Below, in pieces: positions 9,442 to 18,583 of a DNA stretch of 20,632 nucleotides; within the stretch, counting starts at the first letter, position 1, and the number at the start of each line of letters is the position of its first letter. This stretch comes from Conidiobolus incongruus B7586. Taxonomy: Eukaryota > Entomophthoromycota > Entomophthoromycetes > Entomophthorales > Conidiobolaceae. The notes under the pieces are model-generated. The model had not been told where the DNA came from. It was given only the letters and a program-made list of their open reading frames with translations, and did no database searches. A program made the translations under genes and the position numbers. The stretch lies in contig JNEM01010710.1 in assembly GCA_000697335.1 (NCBI GenBank), forward strand, positions 1-20,632, in the 5' to 3' direction.

Positions 9442-10776
9442 ATGATTAAGAATCAAATATCTTGGATAATTCCAATTATTTCACTATTAATTCCTTCAAT
9501 ACTGTCAGATGCAACCAGTACAGACAGTGTGTCAAAAGGATTAGTATGCAAATTCGATCCTCTTCCACCCCGAGAATCGATACATCCATTCAAACTTGTG
9601 AATATTGAGCCATATATCAATACTTTCACATTCGAAACAAGTTCACAAGATGAAGTTGACAAGCTTAGTAAATTTGGAGAGTGCTCAGAATTTAAAAATA
9701 TTCACAGCTTGAAAAAGCGCCAGCAGTTCAACAATCAACAGGGTGCTATTGTTGATCCATTCTTCAATCAATTTACCGATTATGATAACCTTCGCAATAC
9801 TTTGGCGAGATGGACCAATCAGAGTCAGGGATGGGCTACCTTCATTCCTAGTTATGGCAAGAGTTTTGAGGGTAGGGATCTGTTCTCAGTGAGGATTACT
9901 AATCCTTATGTGAGTCAAAATAAGAGAACCATCTGGGTGAATGGAGGTTTGGACGGCAGTAATCGTCTCGTACCCAGTACCATTGCGTATATGATTCGTG
10001 CTCTACTATACGATAGTTATTATATTGAAGTGGCCGACCTTTTGCAAAAGTACGAATTCCACTTTACTCCAATGGCAAATCCTGATGGGTTCGAATACTC
10101 CAGAAAGAATAATGTTGTATGGCGCAAGAATCGCAGAAAAAATCAGGATGGATCTTACGGAGTGGATTTAACCAGAAATTTCGACGACCATTGGTGTCAA
10201 GTTGGCGGCTCAACTACTCCTAATGCTGAAAACTATTGCGGCACCAAAGCTCATTCCGAGCCTGAGACTTACTATCTCGTTGAGTACGCTCGAACAATTT
10301 CGGCTAATTTGTTCGCTGCCTTGGATCTTTACACCAACGGTCAAGTGATTGCCAGATCACCCAATTGGAGCTATACCTACACAACCAATAATGCGGCCAA
10401 TAAGGCTATTACTGATGGTATGGCAGTGGCATTCCAGCAGGGTGGCTTCCCATACCGATCTGTAGTAGGGTCGGAAGCATTTGGGCTCAAGAGCGGAACT
10501 TTCATGGACTTTATGGAATTACGTGTATTCATCCCAACTTTCTCAATTTACCTTAGCCCATCTTTTAAAGTTGGTCAGGTGCCCACGAATTATATCTTAC
10601 CCGTTTCCGACAGTGCGTACAGCAGTCTGTTGCAAATGTCTCGATACATGTTCAATATGACAATAGCTCCCAATTCCATGAAGCCCCAAGGCCTGCTTAA
10701 CCTTAACCCCACCCAATGGATAAATTTGTTTGGCCAAGGCCTCACCAACATCTTTACAGGAGGCTTAGGTGTATAA
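9442..10776 (+). CDS. Secreted M14 carboxypeptidase-like protein, probably catalytically dead
   Basis: A single exon of 444 residues. Residues 1-22 form a hydrophobic signal peptide. A short propeptide-like part (about 40-85) is followed by a KKR site at 91-93, suiting Kex2-type processing. The M14 fold follows: WVNGG (165-169), FHFTPMANPDGFEYS (207-220), VWRKNR (226-231), VDLTRNF (241-247), SEPE (272-275) and the FAALDLY strand (291-297). Measured against carboxypeptidase A, the zinc ligands His69, Glu72 and His196 correspond here to Asp171, Asn174 and Tyr297, Tyr248 to Phe347, and the catalytic Glu270 to Tyr370. Arg127 and Arg145 equivalents (Arg228, Arg245) remain. Fold kept, chemistry lost: a secreted pseudoenzyme is inferred, perhaps a binding protein or decoy. 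N-glycosylation sequons occur near 126, 308 and 405. A tail of about 40 residues extends past the domain. It is intronless, unlike all neighbouring coding genes. Confidence 0.88.
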   Translation: MIKNQISWIIPIISLLIPSILSDATSTDSVSKGLVCKFDPLPPRESIHPFKLVNIEPYINTFTFETSSQDEVDKLSKFGECSEFKNIHSLKKRQQFNNQQGAIVDPFFNQFTDYDNLRNTLARWTNQSQGWATFIPSYGKSFEGRDLFSVRITNPYVSQNKRTIWVNGGLDGSNRLVPSTIAYMIRALLYDSYYIEVADLLQKYEFHFTPMANPDGFEYSRKNNVVWRKNRRKNQDGSYGVDLTRNFDDHWCQVGGSTTPNAENYCGTKAHSEPETYYLVEYARTISANLFAALDLYTNGQVIARSPNWSYTYTTNNAANKAITDGMAVAFQQGGFPYRSVVGSEAFGLKSGTFMDFMELRVFIPTFSIYLSPSFKVGQVPTNYILPVSDSAYSSLLQMSRYMFNMTIAPNSMKPQGLLNLNPTQWINLFGQGLTNIFTGGLGV

Positions 10777-10903
10777 TCTAATCAATCAATACAATGAATA
10801 ATTTATTGAATAAATTAATACTTAAATAAGTAAACAATCATTTTATTAATATTGCTTCAACTTATTAATCATCATATTTTTTAGTTATGTATCTATTTTG
10901 ACT

Positions 10904-11590
10904 TTATAATTTGTAAGCCATGATTGATTTCAAATACAACGAAAAATTCCCCTTCTGATCTCCGAAATTCGAAGCTATCATAATAGACAAACTTTTAATC
11001 TTTTGAGTATCTAGAGGTTTCACCTTATTAGGATCTAAACGATCTTTTTGATCATCGGCAGGCTTTCCCCTATAATAAGGTTTAAACTGATGCCAAGGTA
11101 TACGATAAACCGTTGGTATTAAATTTGTAGTCTCTGGCAAGTCAAATTCCGAATATGTATCAGGTTTCAAATAATAATGATAATTCACTGTAGATTCTCT
11201 CTTTCCAGTCTTAGGATCTAACAATGAGCCAATTTCATTACTTAAATTAATACTGTAAGTGTAACCCAGTCCATGATGAATCGTTACTAAAAGACCATCA
11301 TAATGAGATAAATCTAAACCTAATTCATGGGATTTGGGACCTAGCCAAGACACTTGGGATGCGAAACCAGCTCCCAGTATTGAGGGATCTAAAGTACCAT
11401 GAAAGTGGGCTAGTGACCCGAAGCCGACAGGATCTAGGTAACTTTGGCTGATACCACCGCGAACTCTATGTTTGAAATACATTAGTTTTTTGGTATGTAT
11501 TGATTTTAATGGCTACCTATCATCTACAGCATGAAATTCACTACTCTTCCAAGGTTTCAATCCTCCGAATAAAATATATAATTTTTTCAT
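10904..11590 (-). CDS. CIA30-domain protein (NADH:ubiquinone oxidoreductase intermediate-associated family)
   Basis: Two exons, 11590-11517 and 11465-10904, encode 211 residues. The 51-nt intron has the donor GTAGCC, weaker than the GTAAG/GTAAT common here, and its removal joins HAVDD to RVRGGISQSYL. The upstream exon supplies the family start LFGGLKPW; an internal ATG just before the splice site would miss it. Other family features are HFHGTLD near residue 50, a TVYRIPWHQFKPYYRG strand near 150, and the closing SLSIMIASNFGDQKGNFSLYLKSI. CIA30/NDUFAF1 is an assembly chaperone of mitochondrial complex I. This short form has no obvious basic presequence, and related short fungal proteins may act outside mitochondria, so a complex I role is family-based inference. 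It shares a divergent promoter region with MRC1 and is convergent with the M14-like gene, 127 bases away. Confidence 0.85.
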
Positions 11591-12395
11591 TATTAGTATG
11601 AATAATTTGTTTAAAACGAAAAAGATGATAAAAACCTTTTAAGAGGAGTTGTATTTATATAGGTATTCGATAAAAATGATGTCAATATCTTTAATCATTT
11701 AAATTATCTGTTATTTGGTAATTAATTTGTGATCGATTCTACAAATGTGGATCTTGGAAATATTTGATGGACTGATAAATTAATTATTCACTCTATAATA
11801 ACAGAGTTTATAGAAAAATGTCGGGAACTCATGATATTTTGTTTTAATATAATTGGTAATATATAAAAATTTCAACAATAGCTTTAAAAAATATTCAATA
11901 AAATTTTTTATTTCAAAAAAATACTAGATCTCTTTTTTAATATCTATATCTTAACCTATTTAATAATAGTTTGTTAGACCCCAAAATATTATCAAAATCA
12001 TCCAATCAATTCAAAAAATCTACATCTATTCCAATTTTTAACTTGAAAAAATCAGCCAATCAAATTCAACGTGAATTCCTAACCAAATTTTCGTGTCTTG
12101 ACAAATGACCAATTATATTACACGTTACGAATTCGTATCAAATATTAAAAATAGTTAAATATTTTGGTATGTTAATAAAAATTTGATTTACTTTTTTAAA
12201 ATATAAATTCTTACTAACATTAAAAAAATAACTTAATAATTAAATATAGTAACAGAGAAATTAAATTATATCAGTTTATTATAATATATTCTACGAAAGT
12301 TATTAATAATTAATATTTAAATTAATATTATATAAATATTTCAATTCCAAATTCACAATAACTATCACCAATCACATAATACCAACTCAAACAAT
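11591..12395. promoter_or_regulatory. Divergent promoter region of the CIA30-like gene and MRC1, with CCAAT cluster
   Basis: An 805-nt space between two genes transcribed away from each other. Four CCAAT words lie in the same orientation within about 112 nt (12002-12006, 12031-12035, 12056-12060, 12109-12113). Two are CCAATCA, the form favoured by HAP/NF-Y complexes, and these two extend into a near-repeat CCAATCAA(A)TTCAA. No MluI box (ACGCGT) was found for MRC1. No coding sequence seen. Confidence 0.4.
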
Positions 12396-15358
12396 ATGAA
12401 TAACAATATGGAACCGGATTTTCTATTCTCAGATACCGCATCACTAACTGAGTCGTGGTTCAGTGCTCCCAGTACGACTGCGACTGGAACTTCCAAGAAG
12501 GGGAAGAAGATGATAAAAAGGATGAGGCCAAGGAAGCAAGTTTCAATAAGAGGCCAAGAGGCTGAGGAAGGCGAGACTATGTGGGAGAAGGACAGAAACA
12601 TATGGGTAAGTTGTTTTATTATAATATTGTATATGGTATTAATGGATGGGGTAGGCTGATCTGGGTGAAGTTGAAGAATTAGCGAAGAAAGTAGAGCATG
12701 CCAAATCCCAAGGAGCTCCCACCGAACCACTAGTAGAGGAGGAAGAAGAAAACAACGATATGAATTTAGATGATTTCGACAAAGGACCACCTGGGAAAGA
12801 TCCCAGTTCAATTTTGGATTCTTTCTTTACTGTGAATCAAAACGAAGTAATATTTTATTCTCTTTTTGATATATGTTAGGTTATTTAAAAAATGATTTAG
12901 GAAGTTCAGCCAGTAGTACCTCCAGAGCAAGACACCTTTGTCGTAGCACCAATTATCAAAGATGTGAAATCACTGGATCAATCTTTATTAAATAGTCAAA
13001 ACAATAATGAATTATTATCAGTTCAAGAATTACTAAATCAACCTTCGAAAGCTCAATTACAGGTATGATTTTTTTATGTTTAATATATATTTTTGAGATT
13101 AATATAATATTCAGGAAGCTCAATTAGCCAATGAGTTGAATGATACCGAAAATTTATTGAGAGATTTGGATATTAGATACAACCAAACGAAAGAGAAGAA
13201 AAAGGTAATAATACTCTATTTCAATTTTACCAAACCTAATCATTGAGAATAGCCATTCACGAAAAAAGACTTGATCCAAGCCAAACTCCAAGTGGATCAA
13301 CTTGACAGATTGAAGCCATTGCCACAGTTGCGACCTCTCAATGATGACCAATTGGAAACTAAGCCATCAAAAATTGCTAGCTTTTTGAAGAATTATTTCA
13401 ATCCCCCTAAGGAAACCCAACCCGAGTTGCAGAATGTAGACGAAACTACTATGGATGTCGATATGCCTGATGCTGTTCAAATTAGTCCGCCAGTTGCAGA
13501 ATCTAATGGCGAGACTGTAACAAAGTCCAATACAGAAACCACAGGAATCCCAGAAGTAACCAAACCGACTCAAGAGGGCAACATCTTTGGCAAAGGCATC
13601 AGCCACACCGTTACATCCCGGCCCAATTTCGATTCACCACTCAAACTTCCCAAACATCCAGCGAAACCAATATCTGAAAAACCTTTTCAGCTGACCAATT
13701 TCGACAAACTTAACTACAAGGTTGACAAACCTCCAACCCCATTGAAAAAGTATCACCAAGTGCCAAAGATTTTGGGAGATGCAGACGATTTGGATCTTGA
13801 AATTGTAGATGATCCAACGCCACTGGAATTTATCAATTTTGAGATTGAGCGTAGGGCTTTTCATAGACCTCACAAGTTAGAGCAGTCTCCTTTGAAGATT
13901 AGGACGAATGACAAAGGGCAAGGGTCCTTTAATAAGACGAAGAGTTTGAAGGATTTGAATAAGTCGTTATTTGACCAAATGGCTGAAATGAATCGCAAGG
14001 AACAAGAAGATTACGACGATAGTATTGCATATTCGGGAGATGAGGAAGATCTTGATGATAATGACGGTATGGACGATATGGAGGATGATAATGCTTCAAA
14101 TGAGTCGACAACTAGCAAAGTGGATGACGATACCGCAGTTACAGCGGAAAATGTGAACGGCATTTCAGAATTGACGCACTACATTAACGGACAGCCCGAA
14201 GATGATATCCAATCTAATATTGGCAACACCACAAAATGCAAATCCAAGAAGCCTGCTAATCCCTATCTCGACGACGAAGCCGAAGTGGAAACTAGCGATG
14301 ATGAGAGTTCCGTTAAAAATTACGGTCAATTGTTGGGAGAAACGATATTAGACGATAATGTCATTGCTAATCTCAAAGGAAATCAATCTGACGATGACTC
14401 TGAAGATGATCAAGATCGCAAGCAACGCCAATTGGATAGAATTATGATTGATAATAGAGAAATTGAGGATAACACCGAAGAAATTGTCAAATTACACAAG
14501 TAATTATATTTTTATCATATGATAATTATATTGATACTTATACTTTATATAGTAAATTACTAAATGACGATCAAGACAAAAACTTCCAAGCTTTTGCAGA
14601 AAAGCACGGACTTAATGATATTACTGATAATGAGGATGACGATTCTGAAACATTGGGAAGTGAAGATTCAAATAGCGACAATGACGAAGATTCATTTGTG
14701 ATGTCGGATGAAGAAGATGATTCCCACTTGCAAAGACATGCTCAGACTCAGTACACAGAGTTTGGTAAATTATTAATAATTTTATCATTTACACCTATTA
14801 ACATCCAATTATAGCCAATATCACAGTTCAAGAAGAATTGGAACACCGAAATCGCATCACCGTCAAAACCTCGAATTTGGACGATGATTTTGACACTATT
14901 AGACAATGTTTATTACCTAATTTAAGCTCATCAGCATCGCAGAAATCCAATAAACATAGACGTTACAACCAATTGGAAGATTATTTGGAAAGAGAACAGA
15001 TCGATTATTTGGGTACTAACGACTTAATGGCGGAGGAGGAATCTACCACTACTTTGCTAAATGAAACTACGACTACAGAGTTGTTTTTGAATCAATCTAA
15101 GGTAAATTATATCAATACATATATATATACATTATTTTATCTAATCATTTGATAAAATAGACTACTATATCAAGATCCCAATATCTGACATATCTAAACA
15201 AACGCACACAAGTCGATTCCAAAAAATCCATTAATGGTGATACTAATTATATTGGAAGTAGAGGTAGACCCACCACATTTATTGTGAGGTCCAAAGAGGA
15301 TTTAGAACAAGATTTGATTAATAGTTCAATGATTAAAAAATTTAAAAAATCACTATAA
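12396..15358 (+). CDS. MRC1: DNA replication checkpoint mediator, Mrc1/Claspin family
   Basis: Eight exons, 12396-12605, 12655-12846, 12901-13062, 13115-13204, 13253-14499, 14553-14764, 14815-15101 and 15161-15358, encode 865 residues. All seven introns are 48-59 nt, GT-AG and frame-keeping. The protein is long, acidic and largely disordered. The best family marker is NPYLDDEAEVETSDDE at about 554-569, the Mrc1/Claspin motif of an Asp/Glu-rich DEAE-SDDE block. Other matches are LGDADDLDLEIVDD near 395, a QMAEMNRKEQEDYDD helix near 460 and an acidic stretch 475-500. A late FVMSDEEDD region leads to a basic C-terminus. TQ dipeptides (checkpoint kinase sites) occur, for example KPTQE. SSILDSFF near residue 125 resembles a PCNA-binding PIP box without its Gln. 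Mrc1 rides with the replication fork (CMG, Tof1-Csm3) and activates Rad53/Cds1 under stress. The MRC1 and RraA-like stops are 45 bases apart. Confidence 0.83.
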
Positions 15359-15403
15359 TTTATATCACTTAATAAATCATTGTGTAATATTTATTAATAC
15401 AAT

Positions 15404-16341
15404 TTAACGATGACGTTTGAAAGCTTCTTGAATAGTTACTCCACTTTGAATGGTTTGTAAACATTTAGCATCGATTGTAGTGGATTTTTCGCATTGTTGA
15501 ATCACTTGTGATAATAACTCTTTAGGTATAATACACACTCCGTCTTCGTCGGCAATGACAATATCGTTGGGATTAACTACTGTGGGTTCATAGGCAATAT
15601 AAACGGGTGGTCTAATGGTTAAAGGTTGATTTACGCGGGATGGTCTAGTAAAGTTCTTAGCTCCCATTGATGAAGTCCCACTTGAGAAGATCTAACAATA
15701 GTTCATTAATAAATTAATTTTCTCCAAGTTATTTGGTATATTACCTTCAATCCCAACTCTTCCAACTCCTTAGTATCTCTAACATTACCAGAAACGACAG
15801 CACCCAAAGCTCCTAGTTGGACAGCTCGCGCGCCCATTAGGCCACCGAAGACTGCATTGGGAAGACCTAAATATTGTTAGGTTTTATTAGTTTAATTTGA
15901 AGAATTGGTAACTTACTCAAAGGTGCAGAAATCACAACAACTTGACCTTGTCCAACTGTATCCATCTAAAATACCAATCAATAAAAGAGCTCCATAATGT
16001 CTCTAATAATATTTTTACCCAATGTAACTCACTTTTAAAACTCTCATTCTGAGTATCTTTAGCATCTACTAACTACTAATAATTAGGGATTTGGAAATTA
16101 AAAAAATATTAATTTTACCTCAACAGTATAAGCTAAACCTATCAATTTTGTACTACTTTTGTTAGGTATTTGTAACTTAACGTGAGGTAAGTACCCTCCC
16201 TCTACGTTTAGGGAGCGGAGAGCGTCGGCAACCTATTTAAAATGTTAAATGATGCAGAAATAAAAATTTCAAATTATTTAGAGGTGTTACGTCACAACTA
16301 GTGAAATTTTCTAACTCTTTTAATAATTGAATATTAGTCAT
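15404..16341 (-). CDS. RraA / 4-hydroxy-4-methyl-2-oxoglutarate aldolase-like protein
   Basis: Six exons, 16341-16291, 16232-16119, 16072-16019, 15965-15917, 15866-15745 and 15691-15404, give 225 residues. Introns are 46-58 nt. Family features in order are SCDVADAL (16-23), the glycine-rich loop LPNAVFGGLMGARAVQLGA (91-109), GNVRDTKELEELGLKIFSSG (116-135) with Arg119-Asp120 as the expected substrate and metal residues, and the C-terminal NPNDIVIADEDGV motif. The fold is that of class II HMG/CHA aldolases and oxaloacetate decarboxylases, which use a divalent metal to split hydroxy-oxo acids. Fungal members of about 220-240 residues are common and their substrate is usually unknown, so no pathway is claimed. 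Exon 3 is the least certain part. Its acceptor lies in a TTAGTAGTTAGTAG cluster, and only the choice giving ELVDAKDTQNESF and ending at SELHW keeps frame without a stop. Confidence 0.85.
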
Positions 16342-16669
16342 TTTAAGATCCTTTTTTTCTTAATATATATATATAATCAAAAAAATTTTTAAATAAAATT
16401 TAATAGGTTATAATAAATAAATTGATAAATTAATCAATTAAAATTATGACTGTTATCAAATATTAAATGAAATCATTTTAATTTTTATTAAAATAAATAA
16501 ATTTAATTTAAGGGATTTTAAATTATATATTTTTATTATTTAAAAATTAATTTTAATTTATTATAAATTTTCAAAAATTAAGATAAAAATAAATTAAATA
16601 TAATTTAATCATTGAAATAATTACATATTATTAAATTAAAAATTGTGAGTTGCCTATTGAGTTTACTAT
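16342..16669. other. AT-rich spacer upstream of the RraA-like gene
   Basis: About 330 nt of almost pure A+T, including the promoter region of the RraA-like gene and the 3' flank of tRNA-Thr. On the minus strand the first T run after the tRNA lies about 28 nt downstream (16638-16642), a possible polymerase III terminator. Nothing else seen. Confidence 0.45.
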
Positions 16670-16740
16670 GCCCACGTCCGGGATTGAACCGGAGATCTTC
16701 GCTTTACGAGAGCGACGCCTTACCACTAGGCCACGGAGGC
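16670..16740 (-). tRNA. tRNA-Thr(CGT)
   Basis: On the minus strand 71 nt fold as a cloverleaf. The acceptor is GCCTCCG against CGTGGGC, the D arm GCC-TAGTGGTAA-GGC, and the anticodon stem TCGCT/AGCGA has loop CTCGTAA, giving anticodon CGT (codon ACG, threonine). The T arm is TCCGG/CCGGA with loop TTCAATC. No intron and no encoded CCA. In the acceptor stem, pair 4-69 is a T-G wobble and 5-68 is a C-T mismatch. The cloverleaf is otherwise regular. Confidence 0.9.
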
Positions 16741-17576
16741 TCAATTTTTGACTTAATAATTTATTTTAAATTTAATAATACACTATATTTTTATAAATAT
16801 CATTTATTTAAATTATATTATTTATTAGATAGGTTTATTTATTTTAAAATTTTTTTTCATTTATTTTATTACCAATATTTATATATCATATTCAACAATT
16901 TTCCTTTATTTTTTTATAAATTTTTTTTCTTATTATCAATAATTTTTTTAAATTTATTAAAATATTATTATATTAGTTTATATGTTTTTTGTTTATTTTT
17001 AATTTTAATAACTTATCATTTACAAAATATTTTGATATTTTATATATTTCAATCTAGAGTACTTTATTTCAAGATCAATCTCCTATTGTGAAATTCAATT
17101 ATTAAATACCAAGTATAATAATTTATATAAATTTGAAACATATAAGTACTAGCTATAATGAATAAAATCAATATTCTTGTCAAGTTGATCAATTATAATT
17201 CCTATCAATATAATTTGAAATTATTTTCAAAATTTGATCCTATATTATCTAAATATATTCAATTTCAATTTAATTTGAATAAAGCTATTAATAATGTGAT
17301 TAATGATATATAATTAGTATTTTAAATTTGTTATCAAATTATATAGCCATCGATTCAAAATATTTCCAGATATATAGTTTTAATTTAAAGAATATATAAT
17401 AATTCAAAAACAATATTATGAGAAATCTTCATGATAAAAAATTTAATTAATAAGGAAATTAAATGAAAATACAGAATATATGATATTATAATATATGAAA
17501 AAATAAAGAGTTGTAAAATATTAAGGTCATTTAATCCTATCTATGGTTGAATAATTGTTAAATCAATATTCAAGCT

Positions 17577-17676
17577 CTTATGTCTCATTTTCTTAAAGTT
17601 TGGTGCTAATAACACCGAAGTAACAGTTCAGATCTCCTTTGGGGGAGCATTATGGAGACTATTCACATTCTTTTTT
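17577..17676 (+). ncRNA. Candidate small structured RNA ending in a T6 tract
   Basis: A GC-richer island in AT-rich DNA with no open frame. A closing stem GTCTC (17582-17586) / GAGAC (17655-17659) encloses two hairpins, GGTG/CACC (17602-17605 with 17613-17616) and CTCC/GGAG (17634-17637 with 17644-17647). TTTTTT follows at 17671-17676, like a polymerase III stop. An internal GTTCAGATC loosely resembles a B box. No known RNA family was recognised. On the other strand TGATGAT (17683-17677) and CTGA (17631-17628) would fit C and D boxes of a snoRNA, but no terminal stem supports that. Confidence 0.25.
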
Positions 17677-17899
17677 ATCATCAAAATATTATAAATATTT
17701 GAAATAATAAATTGCTAAATATTATATTAATAAATATCAGTCACTAATAACTTATTAACATTTCATTATTTTCAATTTATATTTTTATAGGTTACAATAT
17801 AATTTTGTAGAAAATAATAATTATAATTATTAGTAGATAAAATGATCAAAAAAATAAACTTAAATAGACATTTCAATCAATACTATATTTATTTTATTT

Positions 17900-17902
17900 A
17901 AT

Positions 17903-17936
<34 letters not shown>

Positions 17937-17939
17937 ATT
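17900..17939. repeat. 40-nt perfect AT palindrome with (AT)n core
   Basis: An uninterrupted AT dinucleotide tract is flanked by AATCAA on the left and TTGATT on the right, making a perfect palindrome centred between 17919 and 17920. It can form a hairpin or cruciform and is probably a variable microsatellite. Confidence 0.85.
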
Positions 17940-18187
17940 TTATGTTATTTATTTGATCACAAAATCAACTTCAAAATCACTAAATCTCCAGATTAAAAAT
18001 TAATTGAAATCCAATCAAGTTAATACCATAGAAAATCCAGATATATATTACCGAAATTGATTTTTCAAAACATTTTTAATGCTATTAACAAATACTCAAT
18101 ATTTTTTAATAATTTGTCAAAAATGTCATAAATACGTGATAGTTAGAAAATTTTTCTATATTTAGTATAAAGCGTGTAACATAAAAA

Positions 18188-18201
18188 ATCAGGGTCCGAA
18201 T
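18188..18201 (+). promoter_or_regulatory. ATCAGGGTCCGAAT box before GST copy 2
   Basis: Identical to 5363-5376 (minus strand) before copy 1, again preceded by a GTGTAACAT-like word. It lies 383 nt before the copy 2 ATG. Its function is unknown; conservation in diverged flanks is the only evidence. Confidence 0.5.
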
Positions 18202-18281
18202 TATTAACACAAATTTTAAACTATTTTACTTAAAAATTTTTTTTACAATTTAGTGTAATCAAATAAAAATTTTAAATTATT

Positions 18282-18298
18282 TAGCTAATTTCCATTCT
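18282..18298 (+). promoter_or_regulatory. TAGCTAATTTCCATTCT block before GST copy 2
   Basis: An exact 17-nt match to 5273-5257 on the minus strand. Both copies also have a TAGTGTAAT word between this block and the ATCAGGGTCCGAAT box (18251-18259 here), so the order of elements is conserved. Confidence 0.45.
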
Positions 18299-18534
18299 AT
18301 TAAAATAATTTGTAATTTTAATCTATTCGATAATTTAATGATATAATCTATTTATTAAATAATTAATAATAGGATTAGAATTATTGTAATAAGATTGAGT
18401 ATAAAAGCAGTCGAGATAATACATAAATACTTCAATCAAAAATTCGTTAGTATTAATCCGATTAACTATGTAAGAATAATTCTTAATTTCCTTATAATGA
18501 AAGATTTTCAATATTTAATTTTTATTTAAATGCT

Positions 18535-18583
18535 CTATTAGTTTGAAATTCAATATTAATTAAAGTTGTAGTTATTTAGAAAT
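18535..18583 (+). promoter_or_regulatory. 49-nt leader before GST copy 2, identical to copy 1
   Basis: Identical over its full length to the minus strand of 4981-4933, then divergent upstream. It abuts the ATG and is likely transcribed leader or core promoter. Confidence 0.6.

Larger units (their letters stand above)
16741..18534. other. 1.8-kb AT-rich intergenic region with a possible RNA island and promoter blocks
   Basis: This lies between tRNA-Thr and GST copy 2. Most is very AT-rich and featureless. Three items stand out and are listed separately: a GC-richer structured island (17577-17676), a 40-nt AT palindrome (17900-17939) and promoter blocks shared with GST copy 1 (18188-18201, 18282-18298). 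The open frame running through the tRNA at 16645-17091 is not a gene. Confidence 0.5.

Noticed and set aside
12365-12811. Minus-strand open frame of 148 codons opposite MRC1
   Set aside because: It is the antisense of MRC1 exons 1-2 and crosses an intron; the plus strand has consistent family motifs and splice sites.
16645-17091. Plus-strand open frame of 148 codons starting near tRNA-Thr
   Set aside because: Its first 30 or so codons are the antisense of the tRNA and the rest is low-complexity AT translation rich in Phe, Tyr, Leu and Ile; not a gene.
17631-17659. Resemblance of the GGGGGAG-TATGG words to an 18S rRNA segment
   Set aside because: The match is only a few bases with an insertion and the flanks do not follow rRNA; treated as chance.
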